A DNA stretch of 64,000 nucleotides from an uncultured Rhodopila sp. (GTDB lineage Bacteria > Pseudomonadota > Alphaproteobacteria > Acetobacterales > Acetobacteraceae). Location of the stretch: assembly GCF_903915725.1 (NCBI RefSeq), contig NZ_CAIWTY010000047.1, positions 25,411 to 89,410 on the forward strand, read 5' to 3'. Position 1 is the first letter of the stretch; every line of letters starts with the position of its first letter. Below are positions 8,117 through 17,331 of this stretch, one piece after another. The notes under the pieces were generated by a model that was not told where the DNA came from, made no database searches, and was given only the letters and a program-made list of their open reading frames with translations. Made by a program: the position numbers and the translations under genes.

Positions 8117-9271
8117 AAGACCTCCGCGAATGGGACCTCGATCCCGATTTCCTGACCGTCAACCACGGCTCCTTCGGCGCAACACCGCTGACGGTGCGCC
8201 AGGCCCAACGCGCGTGGCAGGACCGGATGGAGCGGCAACCGACACGGTTCTTCAGCACGGTTCTGCCGGCGGCGCTGCGACAGGCGGCGGTTGATCTTGG
8301 CCGGTTCGTCAACGCCGAGGGCCGGGACATCGTCTTCACCGACAACGCGACGACCGCCTGCAACGCCGTCCTGCGGTCGCTCGCGTTCAAGCCCGGCGAC
8401 GAGGTGCTGATCCTCAGCCATGCCTACGGCGCGGTGCGCAATGCCGTCCGGTTCGTTGCCGAACAAGCCGGCGCGAGCATCGCCGAAGCCGCAACCCCCT
8501 TCCCCAACCCCACCGCAGACAGCCTGGTCGCCGCGGTCGAGACCGCGATCACACCCCGCACAAAGCTGGCAGTGATCGACCACATCACCTCCGGCAGCGC
8601 CATCGTCCTGCCCGCCGCCCGCATCGTGGCGACATGCCATGCGGCTGGCGTGCCGGTGCTGATTGACGGCGCCCACGCGCCCGGGCAGATCGACCTCGAC
8701 ATCAGCGCCATCGGCGCCGACTGGTATACCGGCAACTGCCACAAATGGCTGTGCGCCCCCAAGGGCTGCGCCTTCCTGCACGCGCCGCCCGCCCGGCAGG
8801 CGGCCTTGCACCCGGGCACGATCTCGTACGGCTTCGGCAAGGGCTTCCTGGCGGAGTTCGACTGGACCGGCACAACCGATCCCAGCCGCTTCCTGGCCGT
8901 CTCGGAAGCGATCACCTTCCACAACCGGATCGGCGGCGCGGCACAGCGGGAGCGAAACCGTCTGCTGGCCGCCGCCGGGGCGGACCACATTGCCCGGCGG
9001 CTCGATACCGGCGTCGGTTCGACCGGGTCCCTGGCAGCTTCGATGGGTACGGTCCGCCTGCCGGTGGCCGATGCGAGCCCGGAACAGGCGCTGGCGATCC
9101 GCGGCCGGTTGCTCGCGGCCGGCACCGACGCGCCGGTGCATGCGCACCGACGCGCCGGTGCATGCGCTGAATGGCGCGCTCTGGCTGCGCGTGTCTGCCT
9201 TCGCCTACAATCGCATGGACGACTACGAACGGCTGGCGGACATCGTCGTCAATACCCTGCGGCGAGGCTGA
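8107..9271 (+). pseudogene. Class V aminotransferase-fold PLP enzyme (isopenicillin-N-epimerase-like), frameshifted
   Basis: From ATG 8107 the frame encodes a typical class V PLP enzyme: LTVNHGSFGATPLTV at the N-terminus, VLIDGAHAPGQIDLD as the cofactor-binding aspartate region, and GNCHKWLCAPKG with the Schiff-base lysine. A 22-bp tandem duplication at 9123-9166 shifts the frame near residue 346. The expected C-terminus (HALNGALWLRVSAFAYNRMD ... VNTLRRG) continues in another frame and stops at 9271. Without one copy of the 22-mer the gene would be intact at about 380 aa. The shifted frame runs on to 9720 over the next gene and looks like non-native protein. Whether the mutation is fixed, reversible or a sequencing or assembly error is unknown. 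Confidence 0.8.
9123..9166 (+). repeat. Perfect 22-bp tandem duplication inside the PLP enzyme gene
   Basis: Positions 9123-9144 and 9145-9166 are identical. Because 22 is not a multiple of 3, the second copy causes a +1 shift that breaks the reading frame. Confidence 0.92.
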
Positions 9272-9380
9272 AAATCGGTTGGCGTAAACCAGCCATACGC
9301 GCGGTCACGCACGCGGGAGGTTGCGCAAACCCGCCGAAAGCAGAATTGTCCGCCCCCGGCGCAGCAAGGGCGGATGAAGC

Positions 9381-10619
9381 ATGGACGTTGAGCACAATCC
9401 ATCGGCATTGGTATGGGCGCCACCCCTGCGGGATGCCGCCCCGCGCGGCCTGTGCACCGATTGCGGCCTCTCCCGAACCACGGAACCAAAGCGCTGCGGG
9501 CATGCCTGCCAGTTCATCCAGCCCGACTACCCCGGCAGGGAAACCCGCGTGCACGGCCGCGCGCGAGACCCGCAACGGACCGACGAGATCTTTTTCGGCC
9601 CGTTCCGTCGCATGGTCCGGGCCGCGATGGTCAACAAGCTGCCCGGCGCGCAATGGACCGGTATCACCACCCGCATCGCTCAGCGCCTGCTGGAGACCGG
9701 CGCCGTCGATGCCGTACTGACCATGGCGGCGGATCCGAACGACCGCTGGCGCCCGGTGCCGGTGATCGTAACCGATCCCGCCGGGATGGCGGAGTGTCGC
9801 GGCATGCGGATGGGCTACGCGCCGCTGCTGGCGCTGCTGGAGCCGGCCCGGCAGAAGGGCTACAAGCGCCTCGCCGTCATCGGCATCCCCTGCCAGATCT
9901 ATGCGCTCCGCTCGATCGAGCGCGAGCTTGGGCTGGAACGCCTGTATGTCATCGGCACGCCGTGCTCCGACAACACGACGACCGCGCGGTTCCATGAGTT
10001 CCTGGCATTGCTGGCGGACGATCCGGACACCATCACCTACCTGGAATTCCGCGCCGACTTCCATGTCGAGCTGCGCTTCACCGACGGGCGGACCAAGGAG
10101 ATCCCGTTCCTCAAGCTGCCGATATCGAAGCTGCCGCCGGATTTCTTCCCGCTGACCTGCCGCACCTGCGTCGATTACACCAACGTGCTGGCGGACATCA
10201 CCGTCGGCTACATGGGCGGCCAGGGCGAGCAATGGCTGCTGGTCCGAAACCAGCGCGGCGAGGAATTGCTGGGACTGCTCGGGACCGAAGTCCGCACCTC
10301 GGAACCCGGCAGCGCCGGCAAGCGCAAGGGGCCTGTGACCGGATTCATGAAGAACACCGAGCGCGCCGCCGGCGGCCTGCCGCTGCGCGGAATGCCCAAC
10401 TTCATGCGGCCGATCGTCGGCTGGCTGATGCCGCGGGTGGGGCCGCGGGGGCTGGAGTTTGCCCGGGCGCGGCTGGAGATGAAGGCGGTCGAGACGGTGC
10501 TGCACCTGCGCCGCGCCTATCCCAAGCGGCTGCGGACCATGGTCCCGGATCACGTCTGGGCGCTGGTCAAGCCATATGGCCTGACCAGGGACGGATCGGA
10601 CACGCCGCCCGCCGGCTAG
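9381..10619 (+). CDS. FrhB/BciB-family iron-sulfur flavoprotein, candidate divinyl chlorophyllide 8-vinyl reductase
   Basis: This 412-aa member of the coenzyme F420 hydrogenase beta-subunit family has an N-terminal cysteine group (C25, C28, C39, C43) for an Fe-S cluster. The core motifs are KRLAVIGIPCQIYALRSIER, LYVIGTPCSDN, CRTCVDYTN and ADITVGYMGG. The pattern resembles BciB, the ferredoxin-dependent 8-vinyl reductase of (bacterio)chlorophyll synthesis, and plant 7-hydroxymethyl chlorophyll a reductase, more than archaeal F420 subunits. It is followed 4 bp later by an alpha/beta hydrolase on the same strand. No other bch genes are in the window, so a role in pigment synthesis is inferred from family resemblance only. 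Confidence 0.72.
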   Translation: MDVEHNPSALVWAPPLRDAAPRGLCTDCGLSRTTEPKRCGHACQFIQPDYPGRETRVHGRARDPQRTDEIFFGPFRRMVRAAMVNKLPGAQWTGITTRIAQRLLETGAVDAVLTMAADPNDRWRPVPVIVTDPAGMAECRGMRMGYAPLLALLEPARQKGYKRLAVIGIPCQIYALRSIERELGLERLYVIGTPCSDNTTTARFHEFLALLADDPDTITYLEFRADFHVELRFTDGRTKEIPFLKLPISKLPPDFFPLTCRTCVDYTNVLADITVGYMGGQGEQWLLVRNQRGEELLGLLGTEVRTSEPGSAGKRKGPVTGFMKNTERAAGGLPLRGMPNFMRPIVGWLMPRVGPRGLEFARARLEMKAVETVLHLRRAYPKRLRTMVPDHVWALVKPYGLTRDGSDTPPAG

Positions 10620-10623
10620 GACG

Positions 10624-11538
10624 ATGATCGCCCTGCTGGCCGCCCTCGGCCTCATCGGCGGCGGGCTCTGGCTGTATGCGCCCGACAAGCCGCGCGCCGC
10701 GCTGGAGGCGCAGTATGCGCAGGCGCCGTCGGAGTTCCTCCAGGTCGCCGGCATCCGGCTGCATGTGCGCGACACCGGGCCGAGGAATGCGCCGCCGGTG
10801 ATCCTGCTGCACGGCTTCGGGTCGAGCCTGCTCACCTGGGAGCCCTGGGCGCGCTCGCTGTCCTACACCCATCGCGTCATCCGCTACGACCTGCCCGGCT
10901 TCGGGCTGACCGGACCGGATCCGACCGGCGACTATCTGGATGAGCGCGGCGTCGAGGTGCTCGGCGCCCTGATGGACAGGCTGGGCGTAAAGCGGGCGTC
11001 GCTGGTGGGCAACTCGATGGGCGGCAAGCTGGCCTGGCTGTTCGCGGCCGAACACCCGGACCGCGTCAATCGCCTCGTGCTGATTTCGCCGGACGGTTTC
11101 GCCAGCCCGCAATTCCCGTACGGCAAGAAGCCCGATGTGCCTTTGGTGGCGGAACTGCTGCCCTACACGCTGCCGACGCTCATGCTGCGGTTGACGCTGG
11201 ACCCGGCCTATGGCGACCAAAAGCGGCTGACGCGCGAAATCGTGCAGCGCTACCGCGACATGATTCTCGCTCCCGGCGTGCGCCAGGCGGTGCTGGACCG
11301 TTCGGCCCAGGTCATGCCGCAGCCGCCCGAGCCGGTGCTGCGCCTGGTGCATGCGCCGACATTGCTGGTCTGGGGGGAGAAAGACGGGGTGATTCCGTTC
11401 CGCAACGCTGGCGACTACCTGGCAACGATGCCGAACGCCCGGCTGCTGGTGTTTCCGGACCTGGGACACGTGCCGATGGAGGAGGCGCCGGCGCGCTCGC
11501 TGGCGCCGGTGGAGGCGTTTCTGGACGGATCGCTGTAG
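10624..11538 (+). CDS. Alpha/beta hydrolase with N-terminal membrane anchor
   Basis: This 304-aa alpha/beta hydrolase starts with a hydrophobic helix (residues 2-18), suggesting membrane attachment or export. Motifs visible: oxyanion segment LLHGFGSS, nucleophile elbow GNSMGG (Ser), acid region LVWGEKDGVIPF (Asp) and the final histidine in DLGHVPMEEAP. The start codon lies 4 bp after the stop of the BciB-like gene, so the two are almost certainly translated from one mRNA. The substrate is unknown; hydrolases of this type (for example BchO) occur in pigment gene clusters, but that link is speculative here. Confidence 0.82.
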   Translation: MIALLAALGLIGGGLWLYAPDKPRAALEAQYAQAPSEFLQVAGIRLHVRDTGPRNAPPVILLHGFGSSLLTWEPWARSLSYTHRVIRYDLPGFGLTGPDPTGDYLDERGVEVLGALMDRLGVKRASLVGNSMGGKLAWLFAAEHPDRVNRLVLISPDGFASPQFPYGKKPDVPLVAELLPYTLPTLMLRLTLDPAYGDQKRLTREIVQRYRDMILAPGVRQAVLDRSAQVMPQPPEPVLRLVHAPTLLVWGEKDGVIPFRNAGDYLATMPNARLLVFPDLGHVPMEEAPARSLAPVEAFLDGSL

Positions 11539-11573
11539 TCGCCGCCGTTTGCGGAACCGTGTATAAAGCGGCC

Positions 11574-11996
11574 ATGCCGCTGATTCTCGATAGTTTCCGC
11601 AAGGCCGTCGCCGCCATGCAGGCAGTTCAGGCCAGGAGCGAGGACACCGTTTTGATGACGGCTCTGGACGAGGTGACCCGCGACGCGATCCGATCGGGGG
11701 TTATCCAGCATTTCGAGTTCACCTACGAACTGTCCTGGAAGTTCATCAAGCGCCGGCTGGAAGCCGATATCGGCCGAACCGCCGTCGATGGCGTCGGCCG
11801 CCGCGATCTGTTCCGCATCGCCGCGGAAAACGGGCTTATCGAGGATGTCGAAAAATGGTTCCGGTATCACATTGCTCGCAACGAGACCTCCTACACCTAT
11901 GATCTCGCGGTCGCCGCCCGGGTCTATGCGCAGTGCCTTACCTTTGCCGCCGATGCCGCCCGGCTGCTGACCGTGCTGGAAGCCCGCAATGCTTGA
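11574..11996 (+). CDS. HI0074-family nucleotidyltransferase substrate-binding protein
   Basis: About 140 aa, all-helical. The segment QHFEFTYELSWKFIKRRLEA and the later FRYHIARNETSYTYD are the hallmarks of the HI0074 family, the partner of minimal MNT-type nucleotidyltransferases. Together they form a two-component nucleotidyltransferase of HEPN/MNT kind, sometimes acting as toxin-antitoxin or in nucleotide modification. It lacks the RX4-6HY RNase motif of HepT toxins, so RNase activity is not expected. It overlaps the next gene by 8 bp. A GTG at 11559 is an alternative start; neither has a strong ribosome-binding site. Confidence 0.85.
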   Translation: MPLILDSFRKAVAAMQAVQARSEDTVLMTALDEVTRDAIRSGVIQHFEFTYELSWKFIKRRLEADIGRTAVDGVGRRDLFRIAAENGLIEDVEKWFRYHIARNETSYTYDLAVAARVYAQCLTFAADAARLLTVLEARNA

Positions 11997-12300
11997 CCTG
12001 TCGCCGCGCGACCTGGCGATCGTGCAGGACATCTTGCGCAAGCATGTTCCTGACCGCGCTGTCTGGGCGTTCGGCTCGCGCGTGAGGGGCACCGCGCGGC
12101 GGTACTCCGATCTGGACCTGGCGATCATCGCCGACACCCCGCTGCCGCTCGATATCGTCGGGTCGATACGGGAGGATTTTGCCGACTCCGACCTGCCGTT
12201 CCGGGTTGATATCCTCGACTGGGGGACTGCGAGCGACCCGTTCCGCCGCGTTGTCGAACAGGACAGGATCGTGCTCCAGCCAGCGCCGATTCGGTCTTAA
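11989..12300 (+). CDS. MNT-type minimal nucleotidyltransferase (HI0073 family)
   Basis: This 103-aa protein has the nucleotidyltransferase signature WAFGSRVRGTARRYSDLDLA (GSxxxG then DxD) and a further acidic residue in FRVDILDWG. It would transfer a nucleotide, probably AMP, to a protein or small substrate. Its start overlaps the end of the helical partner gene by 8 bp, a translational-coupling arrangement typical for these pairs. It is at the end of the plus-strand run that starts with the broken PLP enzyme and converges on the LacI gene. Confidence 0.88.
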   Translation: MLDLSPRDLAIVQDILRKHVPDRAVWAFGSRVRGTARRYSDLDLAIIADTPLPLDIVGSIREDFADSDLPFRVDILDWGTASDPFRRVVEQDRIVLQPAPIRS

Positions 12301-12307
12301 ACCCGCA

Positions 12308-13333
12308 TCAGGCGGTCGCCCGCTCCATGATCTGGAACGGCACCAGCACCCGGTCCGACTCCCTCGGCCCCTCCCCCGCCAGCCGCCGCAACAGGAACCC
12401 CGCCGCCGATCGGCCGGTGCCCGAGCCTTCAGGGCTGACAGTCGTGATCGCGGGTTCGTTCGCTGCACTCAACTCCAGGTTGCCGAATCCCACCACGGCA
12501 AGATGCTCGGGTATCATGACGCCCTGCACGCGCGCCTCCGTCACCACGCCGAACGCCATCAGGTCTGAGCTGCAGAACAGCGCGCAGCGCTGATCGAGAA
12601 CCGGCAACAGGGCGCGCAGACCCTCCCGCCCCGCGGCAGCCGTGCTGGGCGACGGCGTTATCTTCTCCCAAACAATGGGCTTTCCAGCCGCGGCAACCGC
12701 CTCGGTGAAACCGCGGGCGCGGGTCAGTGCGCGCGAATCCCGCGCCGTCAGCACGGCAAACCGGTCATGCCCCTTGGCCAGCAGGAATGCCGCGACCCGG
12801 GCACCCACCTGCGCGTGATCGAAGCCGATGGCCATGTCGATCGGGCGGCTGGAGACGTCCCAGACCTCCACCACCGGAATCCGCGCCTCGATCAGCATCT
12901 GCAAAGCGGCGGGGCTGTAGCCGGAACCGGTGATCAGCAACGCATCCGGGCGGCGGCCCAGCAACGCGCGGAACAGCAATTCATCATCGGTATCCTCATA
13001 GCCGCTGATCGACAGCATGACCTGATAGCCGGCGACCCGCATCGCATCGCTGAACGACTGCACCAGGCCGGCAAACATCGGATGCGCGATCGTCGGCACG
13101 ATGGCGGCGACCATGCGGGATTTGCGCGACGACAGGCCGCCGGCGATCAGGTTCGGGACATAGCCGAGCCGATTGATCGCCTCCCGCACCCGGGCGGTGG
13201 TCTCCGGCGAGACGCGGTCCGGCGTGTTGATGACGCGTGAGACGGTCATCGGCGCAACCCCCGCCGCCGCGGCGACATCGGTGATCTTGACGGGCGCAGT
13301 GCGGGGAAGAGGGTCGCGCTCCGTTTCGGACAC
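12308..13333 (-). CDS. LacI-family transcriptional regulator
   Basis: About 341 aa from the GTG at 13333, which has TAAGGA 7 nt upstream. The frame is open further upstream, but that part is not LacI-like. The N-terminal helix-turn-helix VKITDVAAAAGVAPMTVSRV with the hinge RLGYVPNLIAGGLSSRKSRM is canonical. The periplasmic-binding-like effector domain follows (AAIVPTIAHPMFAGLVQSFS ... VVGFGNLELSAANEPAITTV). It probably senses a sugar or sugar acid; the GntR/IdnR-like effector domain hints at a gluconate type. No sugar genes adjoin it, so the regulon is unknown. Confidence 0.9.
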   Translation of the reverse strand: MSETERDPLPRTAPVKITDVAAAAGVAPMTVSRVINTPDRVSPETTARVREAINRLGYVPNLIAGGLSSRKSRMVAAIVPTIAHPMFAGLVQSFSDAMRVAGYQVMLSISGYEDTDDELLFRALLGRRPDALLITGSGYSPAALQMLIEARIPVVEVWDVSSRPIDMAIGFDHAQVGARVAAFLLAKGHDRFAVLTARDSRALTRARGFTEAVAAAGKPIVWEKITPSPSTAAAGREGLRALLPVLDQRCALFCSSDLMAFGVVTEARVQGVMIPEHLAVVGFGNLELSAANEPAITTVSPEGSGTGRSAAGFLLRRLAGEGPRESDRVLVPFQIMERATA

Positions 13334-13347
13334 CGTATTTTCCTTAT

Positions 13348-13363
13348 GGTGGTTAGATCCACC
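13348..13363. promoter_or_regulatory. Inverted repeat upstream of the LacI gene
   Basis: GGTGG-N6-CCACC lies 15 bp upstream of the GTG start, just above the ribosome-binding site. It could be an autoregulatory operator, although the half-sites are short and G/C-only, so chance is possible. Confidence 0.3.
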
Positions 13364-13560
13364 CCAATCTAGCGCGCCGGGACGCGGGCGGCCAGAGCAG
13401 ATGAACGATTGTCCACGCGGAGGGGAGGCGTCATCGATTCCGCCGATCATCGCTGGCGGCGCTCGGCATCGAAGGGCGGCAGGACGCGGTCGCGCTGACG
13501 GTCGGATCGACGGCCGATGCCGGGGACGTTGCCGGCGAAAGTCGTTGCGCCCTCCGGCCA

Positions 13561-16500
13561 GTGACGATGTCCGGATTGCCGCGCCTATGCCGGGATCTGT
13601 CCTGCGAACAACACTTTGTAGCTTTCGCCCTTGTGAACGGACCTGACTCCGATTTCATGGTCCAACCTCGCAATATGAACATCGCCAATTTCGAAACCCA
13701 TTCGAATGTTTCTGTCACCTATGCTGCTGCCACCGAACGGCTTAGTTTGGGACAAGAAATAGAGTGGGATGCGCAACACCTGGCCTTGAGTGCCTGGATT
13801 GAACATGTCCCGTTCGCGTTTTGGATTATCAAGGCATTACGACCGGATTGCCTGGTGGAGCTCGGAACCGAGCGGGGCGTTTCCTACGCCGCATTCTGTC
13901 AGGCAGTCGAACGCCTCGGCATCGGCTCACGCTGCTTCGCCGTCGACACCTGGCAGGGCGACGACCACGCCGGACATTATGACGAATCCGTCTACAACCG
14001 TCTGGCGGAACTGAACGATCGCCGTTACCGGCAATTTTCATCACTGCTGCGCTCGACCTTTGCCGACGCCCTGCCCTACTTCGCCGACGGTGAGGTGGAT
14101 CTGCTGCATATCGACGGGCTGCACACCTATGAGGCGGTCGCGGGCGATTTCGCTACCTGGCGGCCGAAGCTGTCCGATCGGGCCGTGGTTATATTCCATG
14201 ACACCAACGTCCGGCGCAATGACTTCGGCGTCTGGCGGCTGTGGCACGAACTGGCACCGCAATTTCCGCACTTCGAGTTCGTTCATGGCCACGGTCTCGG
14301 TATCCTGGGCGTCGGCAAGGATCTGCCCCCGCCCGTCAGGGCGTTGTTCGAGACCGAGACGGACAGTCACGCACAGTCAGCCATCCGAGGATTGTTTGCC
14401 GCCCGCGGAACTGCGGTCATGCGCGCATACCAGCTTCAATGTGCCGTCGAACAAGCCGCCTCCGCGGCGGCCGACGCGGCGAACCGGCGCGCTGAGGCCG
14501 AATCGCTTCGTGGCCGGCTCCAGTCTCAGGAGCAAGAGAGCGCCTCGGCAAGTGCGGAATGTCATTCGCTGCGCCAGCAAATTGAATCGGTTACCGCTTC
14601 ATTGCGGCAGGAGATCTCGACTATCGCGGCTGAAAAAGCAGCGTTACAGCGGCGTCTCACCGATTCCGGCGACGAACTGGCGGATTTGCGAGCCAAACTG
14701 GCCGCTTCCGAGCTCGAAGCCGCCGATCGGCGGAAACACCTTGAGGAGGCACGGGAAGATCTGGCTCGGCAGGCGGCAGCCAATCCCGCTCTGATTGACA
14801 GAATCGAAGATCTGACCGCGAAGCTGGCCGACGCCGAAGCGCGGTGCGCAGCCTACGTGTCATCGACATCCTGGCGCGTTACCGCGCCATTGCGGCTGGT
14901 AAAGACATCTATTTCGAAACGACCGGCCGCGGTGGCGGTTGTTGCGGATTCACCGGCACCCGCGCCACCCGTTCGCCCCGACCGCATCTTTCCGCCGGCT
15001 TCTCAGCTACGCCTGCTGCGACCGCGCGTGCTGATCGTCGCGGAGCTTTCCTTGCCTCAATGCAAGAAGTATCGGGTCGATCAGAAGCGCGATATGATCG
15101 AGGCGCTCGGATGGGATTGCACCATCGCGGCCTGGCAGGATACCGACCGTGTGCTGACGCTGATGCAAAGCCACAACGTCGTTATTTTCTACCGCGTGCC
15201 GGCCTTCGAAAATGCGCTGCGCTGCATGCGGGAAGCCGAGGATCTCGGGCTGCCGCACTACTTCGAACTCGACGACCTGATCTTCGATCTTGACGACTAT
15301 GCGGCCAATCCAAACTTGATTGGCCTTGACCAGCCGACGGCGAAAGCGCTGTTTGATGGCGCAACGCTTTATCGCCAGGCGCTTCAGCGCTGCAAGAACG
15401 TCATCGCCAGCACGCCTTACCTCGCGGAGCGGATGCAGTGTGCCGGAGGGGGGGCGTCGGCCTGTATCGAGAATGCATTGGACACCGAAACCTTACGCGT
15501 CGCGGCAGAGGCCCGCGGCCGTCCGGAGGATGGGCAGGTCAGGATTCTTTATGGTTCGGGCACGCGCACCCATGACGCGGATTTCGCATTCGTTGCGGCC
15601 GCGCTGAAGCGCGTGGCCGGCGAACACCGGAACGTGCAGATCGTGCTGGTCGGGGAACTGAGCCCGCCCAAAAGCCTGCTCGAACTGGATGCGCGGCTGG
15701 AGCAATTGCCCGCCTGCCCTTACCCGGAGTACCTCGGGCTGCTGGCGCAAAGCGACATCGCGATCGCGCCGCTGCTTCCCGCCACGTTCAATGAGGCAAA
15801 AAGCAACATCAAATTCCTTGAAGCCGCTGCCGTCGGGGTTCCCTCCGTCTGCTCACCGCGATCGGCATTTGCAAACGCCATTCGTCCCGGGGTCACCGGT
15901 TTCTTGGCCGAAACGCCGGATGAATGGTACCAGGCGCTGACGGCTTTGGTAACCGATCCGGAATTGCGGCAACGCGTCGGCAAAGCCGCCCGGCAGGACG
16001 TGCTGGAGCGTTACAGTCCCGATGCAATTGGCTGCCGCCAGCTAAAGCCGGTTCTGGCCCCGCATCAGCCTTCGGCCGACCCCCGTCTGCATGTGCTGCA
16101 GGTCAACATTTTGTATCGGCCTCAGTCTTTCGGCGGCGCAACCATCGTCATGGAGGAAATGACGCGCCTCCTGGCGCAGGATCGCGGCACCCGCGTCAGC
16201 GTCTTCACCAGCGCGCCCGCGGGTTGGCTGAAACCTTATGCGATTGAGCGGAGCGAGGAAAACGGCATCCCGGTATTCCGCATCGGCCTTCAGGACCGGG
16301 CCGGCTGGATGCAGGAAGCATGGGATGAGCATGCCGCCGAGGCCTTCCGCGAGGTATTGCGGGCCTTGCGGCCTGACGTGGTGCACGTCCACGCCATCCA
16401 GGGCATCGGGGCCGGATGCGTGGACATGTGCCGAGAGGAAAACATCCCCGTCGTCGTCACGCTGCACGATGCCTGGTGGCTCTGTGAGCGCCAATTCCTG

Positions 16501-17319
16501 GTGACCGGGGAAGGCAAATATTGTGGCCAACAGACCATCAACCTGAACGTATGCGCAACCTGCGTGCCCGACATCGGCGCGACCGTATTGCGCAATTTGC
16601 GGCTTCGGCAGGCGCTCGATGGCGCCGATCTGCTGTTGGCGCCATCTCAGCATTGGCGGAGGTTCTATCTGGCCAATGGCGTCGCGGCGGAACGGGTCGT
16701 TGTCAACGAAAACGGAATAAACCTTCCCTCCCGCCCAAAACCGAACGAAGGGGCCACGCGCCTGAGGTTCGGGTTTGTTGCCGGCGCTGAAGCGGTCAAA
16801 GGTTTTCCAGTGCTGAAACGCGCCTTTGAAGCGTTGCAGCGGGACGACTGGGAACTCGTGCTGGTTAATCATGGGTTGGCAATCGGCGTGGACTCCTATG
16901 AAGGGATCGAATGGCGGGCGCGCGGAACCGTACGGACCGTCCCGCCGTTCAAGGACACGGGACGCGAGGAATTTTATGAATCCGTCGATGTGCTGCTGTT
17001 TCCATCGCAATGGCCTGAATCGTTCGGGCTGACGGTGCGGGAAGCTCTCGCACGCAACAAATGGGTGATCGCCACCGACCGGGGCGGCGCGGCCGAAGCG
17101 GTCAGGCCGGGCGTCAACGGAACGCTGATCCCGATCACGGGCGATCCCGCCCCGTTGCGGAAGGCGATCGAGGATCTTTTGGACCGCAAGTCCGAATTGG
17201 TGGGATGGGTCAACCCGGCCTCCGACAGTATTCGCGGCTTCGAGGCGCAGGCCCGCGAGCTGCGCGACATTCTGGCATCGGTCGCGTCGAGCGCCACCGA
17301 AAAATCCCGCGCGGCATAA
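13561..17319 (+). CDS. Giant fusion: class I methyltransferase, coiled coil, and two glycosyltransferase modules
   Basis: Up to 1252 aa. Residues about 85-255 are a Methyltransf_24-like domain (CLVELGTERGVSYAAFCQAV, AVDTWQGDD, LLHIDGLHTYEAV, VIFHDTN). Residues about 285-430 are a long Ala/Glu-rich coiled coil ending in the linker SSTSWRVTAPLR. Residues about 485-845 form a first GT-B module (FELDDLIFDLDDYA; NIKFLEAAAVGVPSVCSP). Residues about 855-1240 form a GT4 module with LLFPSQWPESFGLTVREALA. It probably builds and methylates a surface glycan or O-antigen on the cytoplasmic side. The start is uncertain: GTG 13561 opens the frame, but ATGs at 13657 and 13675 are closer to the domain and none has a clear ribosome-binding site. 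A methyltransferase gene follows 12 bp later. Confidence 0.85.
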   Translation: MTMSGLPRLCRDLSCEQHFVAFALVNGPDSDFMVQPRNMNIANFETHSNVSVTYAAATERLSLGQEIEWDAQHLALSAWIEHVPFAFWIIKALRPDCLVELGTERGVSYAAFCQAVERLGIGSRCFAVDTWQGDDHAGHYDESVYNRLAELNDRRYRQFSSLLRSTFADALPYFADGEVDLLHIDGLHTYEAVAGDFATWRPKLSDRAVVIFHDTNVRRNDFGVWRLWHELAPQFPHFEFVHGHGLGILGVGKDLPPPVRALFETETDSHAQSAIRGLFAARGTAVMRAYQLQCAVEQAASAAADAANRRAEAESLRGRLQSQEQESASASAECHSLRQQIESVTASLRQEISTIAAEKAALQRRLTDSGDELADLRAKLAASELEAADRRKHLEEAREDLARQAAANPALIDRIEDLTAKLADAEARCAAYVSSTSWRVTAPLRLVKTSISKRPAAVAVVADSPAPAPPVRPDRIFPPASQLRLLRPRVLIVAELSLPQCKKYRVDQKRDMIEALGWDCTIAAWQDTDRVLTLMQSHNVVIFYRVPAFENALRCMREAEDLGLPHYFELDDLIFDLDDYAANPNLIGLDQPTAKALFDGATLYRQALQRCKNVIASTPYLAERMQCAGGGASACIENALDTETLRVAAEARGRPEDGQVRILYGSGTRTHDADFAFVAAALKRVAGEHRNVQIVLVGELSPPKSLLELDARLEQLPACPYPEYLGLLAQSDIAIAPLLPATFNEAKSNIKFLEAAAVGVPSVCSPRSAFANAIRPGVTGFLAETPDEWYQALTALVTDPELRQRVGKAARQDVLERYSPDAIGCRQLKPVLAPHQPSADPRLHVLQVNILYRPQSFGGATIVMEEMTRLLAQDRGTRVSVFTSAPAGWLKPYAIERSEENGIPVFRIGLQDRAGWMQEAWDEHAAEAFREVLRALRPDVVHVHAIQGIGAGCVDMCREENIPVVVTLHDAWWLCERQFLVTGEGKYCGQQTINLNVCATCVPDIGATVLRNLRLRQALDGADLLLAPSQHWRRFYLANGVAAERVVVNENGINLPSRPKPNEGATRLRFGFVAGAEAVKGFPVLKRAFEALQRDDWELVLVNHGLAIGVDSYEGIEWRARGTVRTVPPFKDTGREEFYESVDVLLFPSQWPESFGLTVREALARNKWVIATDRGGAAEAVRPGVNGTLIPITGDPAPLRKAIEDLLDRKSELVGWVNPASDSIRGFEAQARELRDILASVASSATEKSRAA

Positions 17320-17331
17320 GGAGACACAGTC

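Noticed and set aside
9249..10835. Long minus-strand frame opposite the BciB-like gene
   Set aside because: Composition is typical of an antisense shadow and the plus-strand gene has clear conserved motifs.
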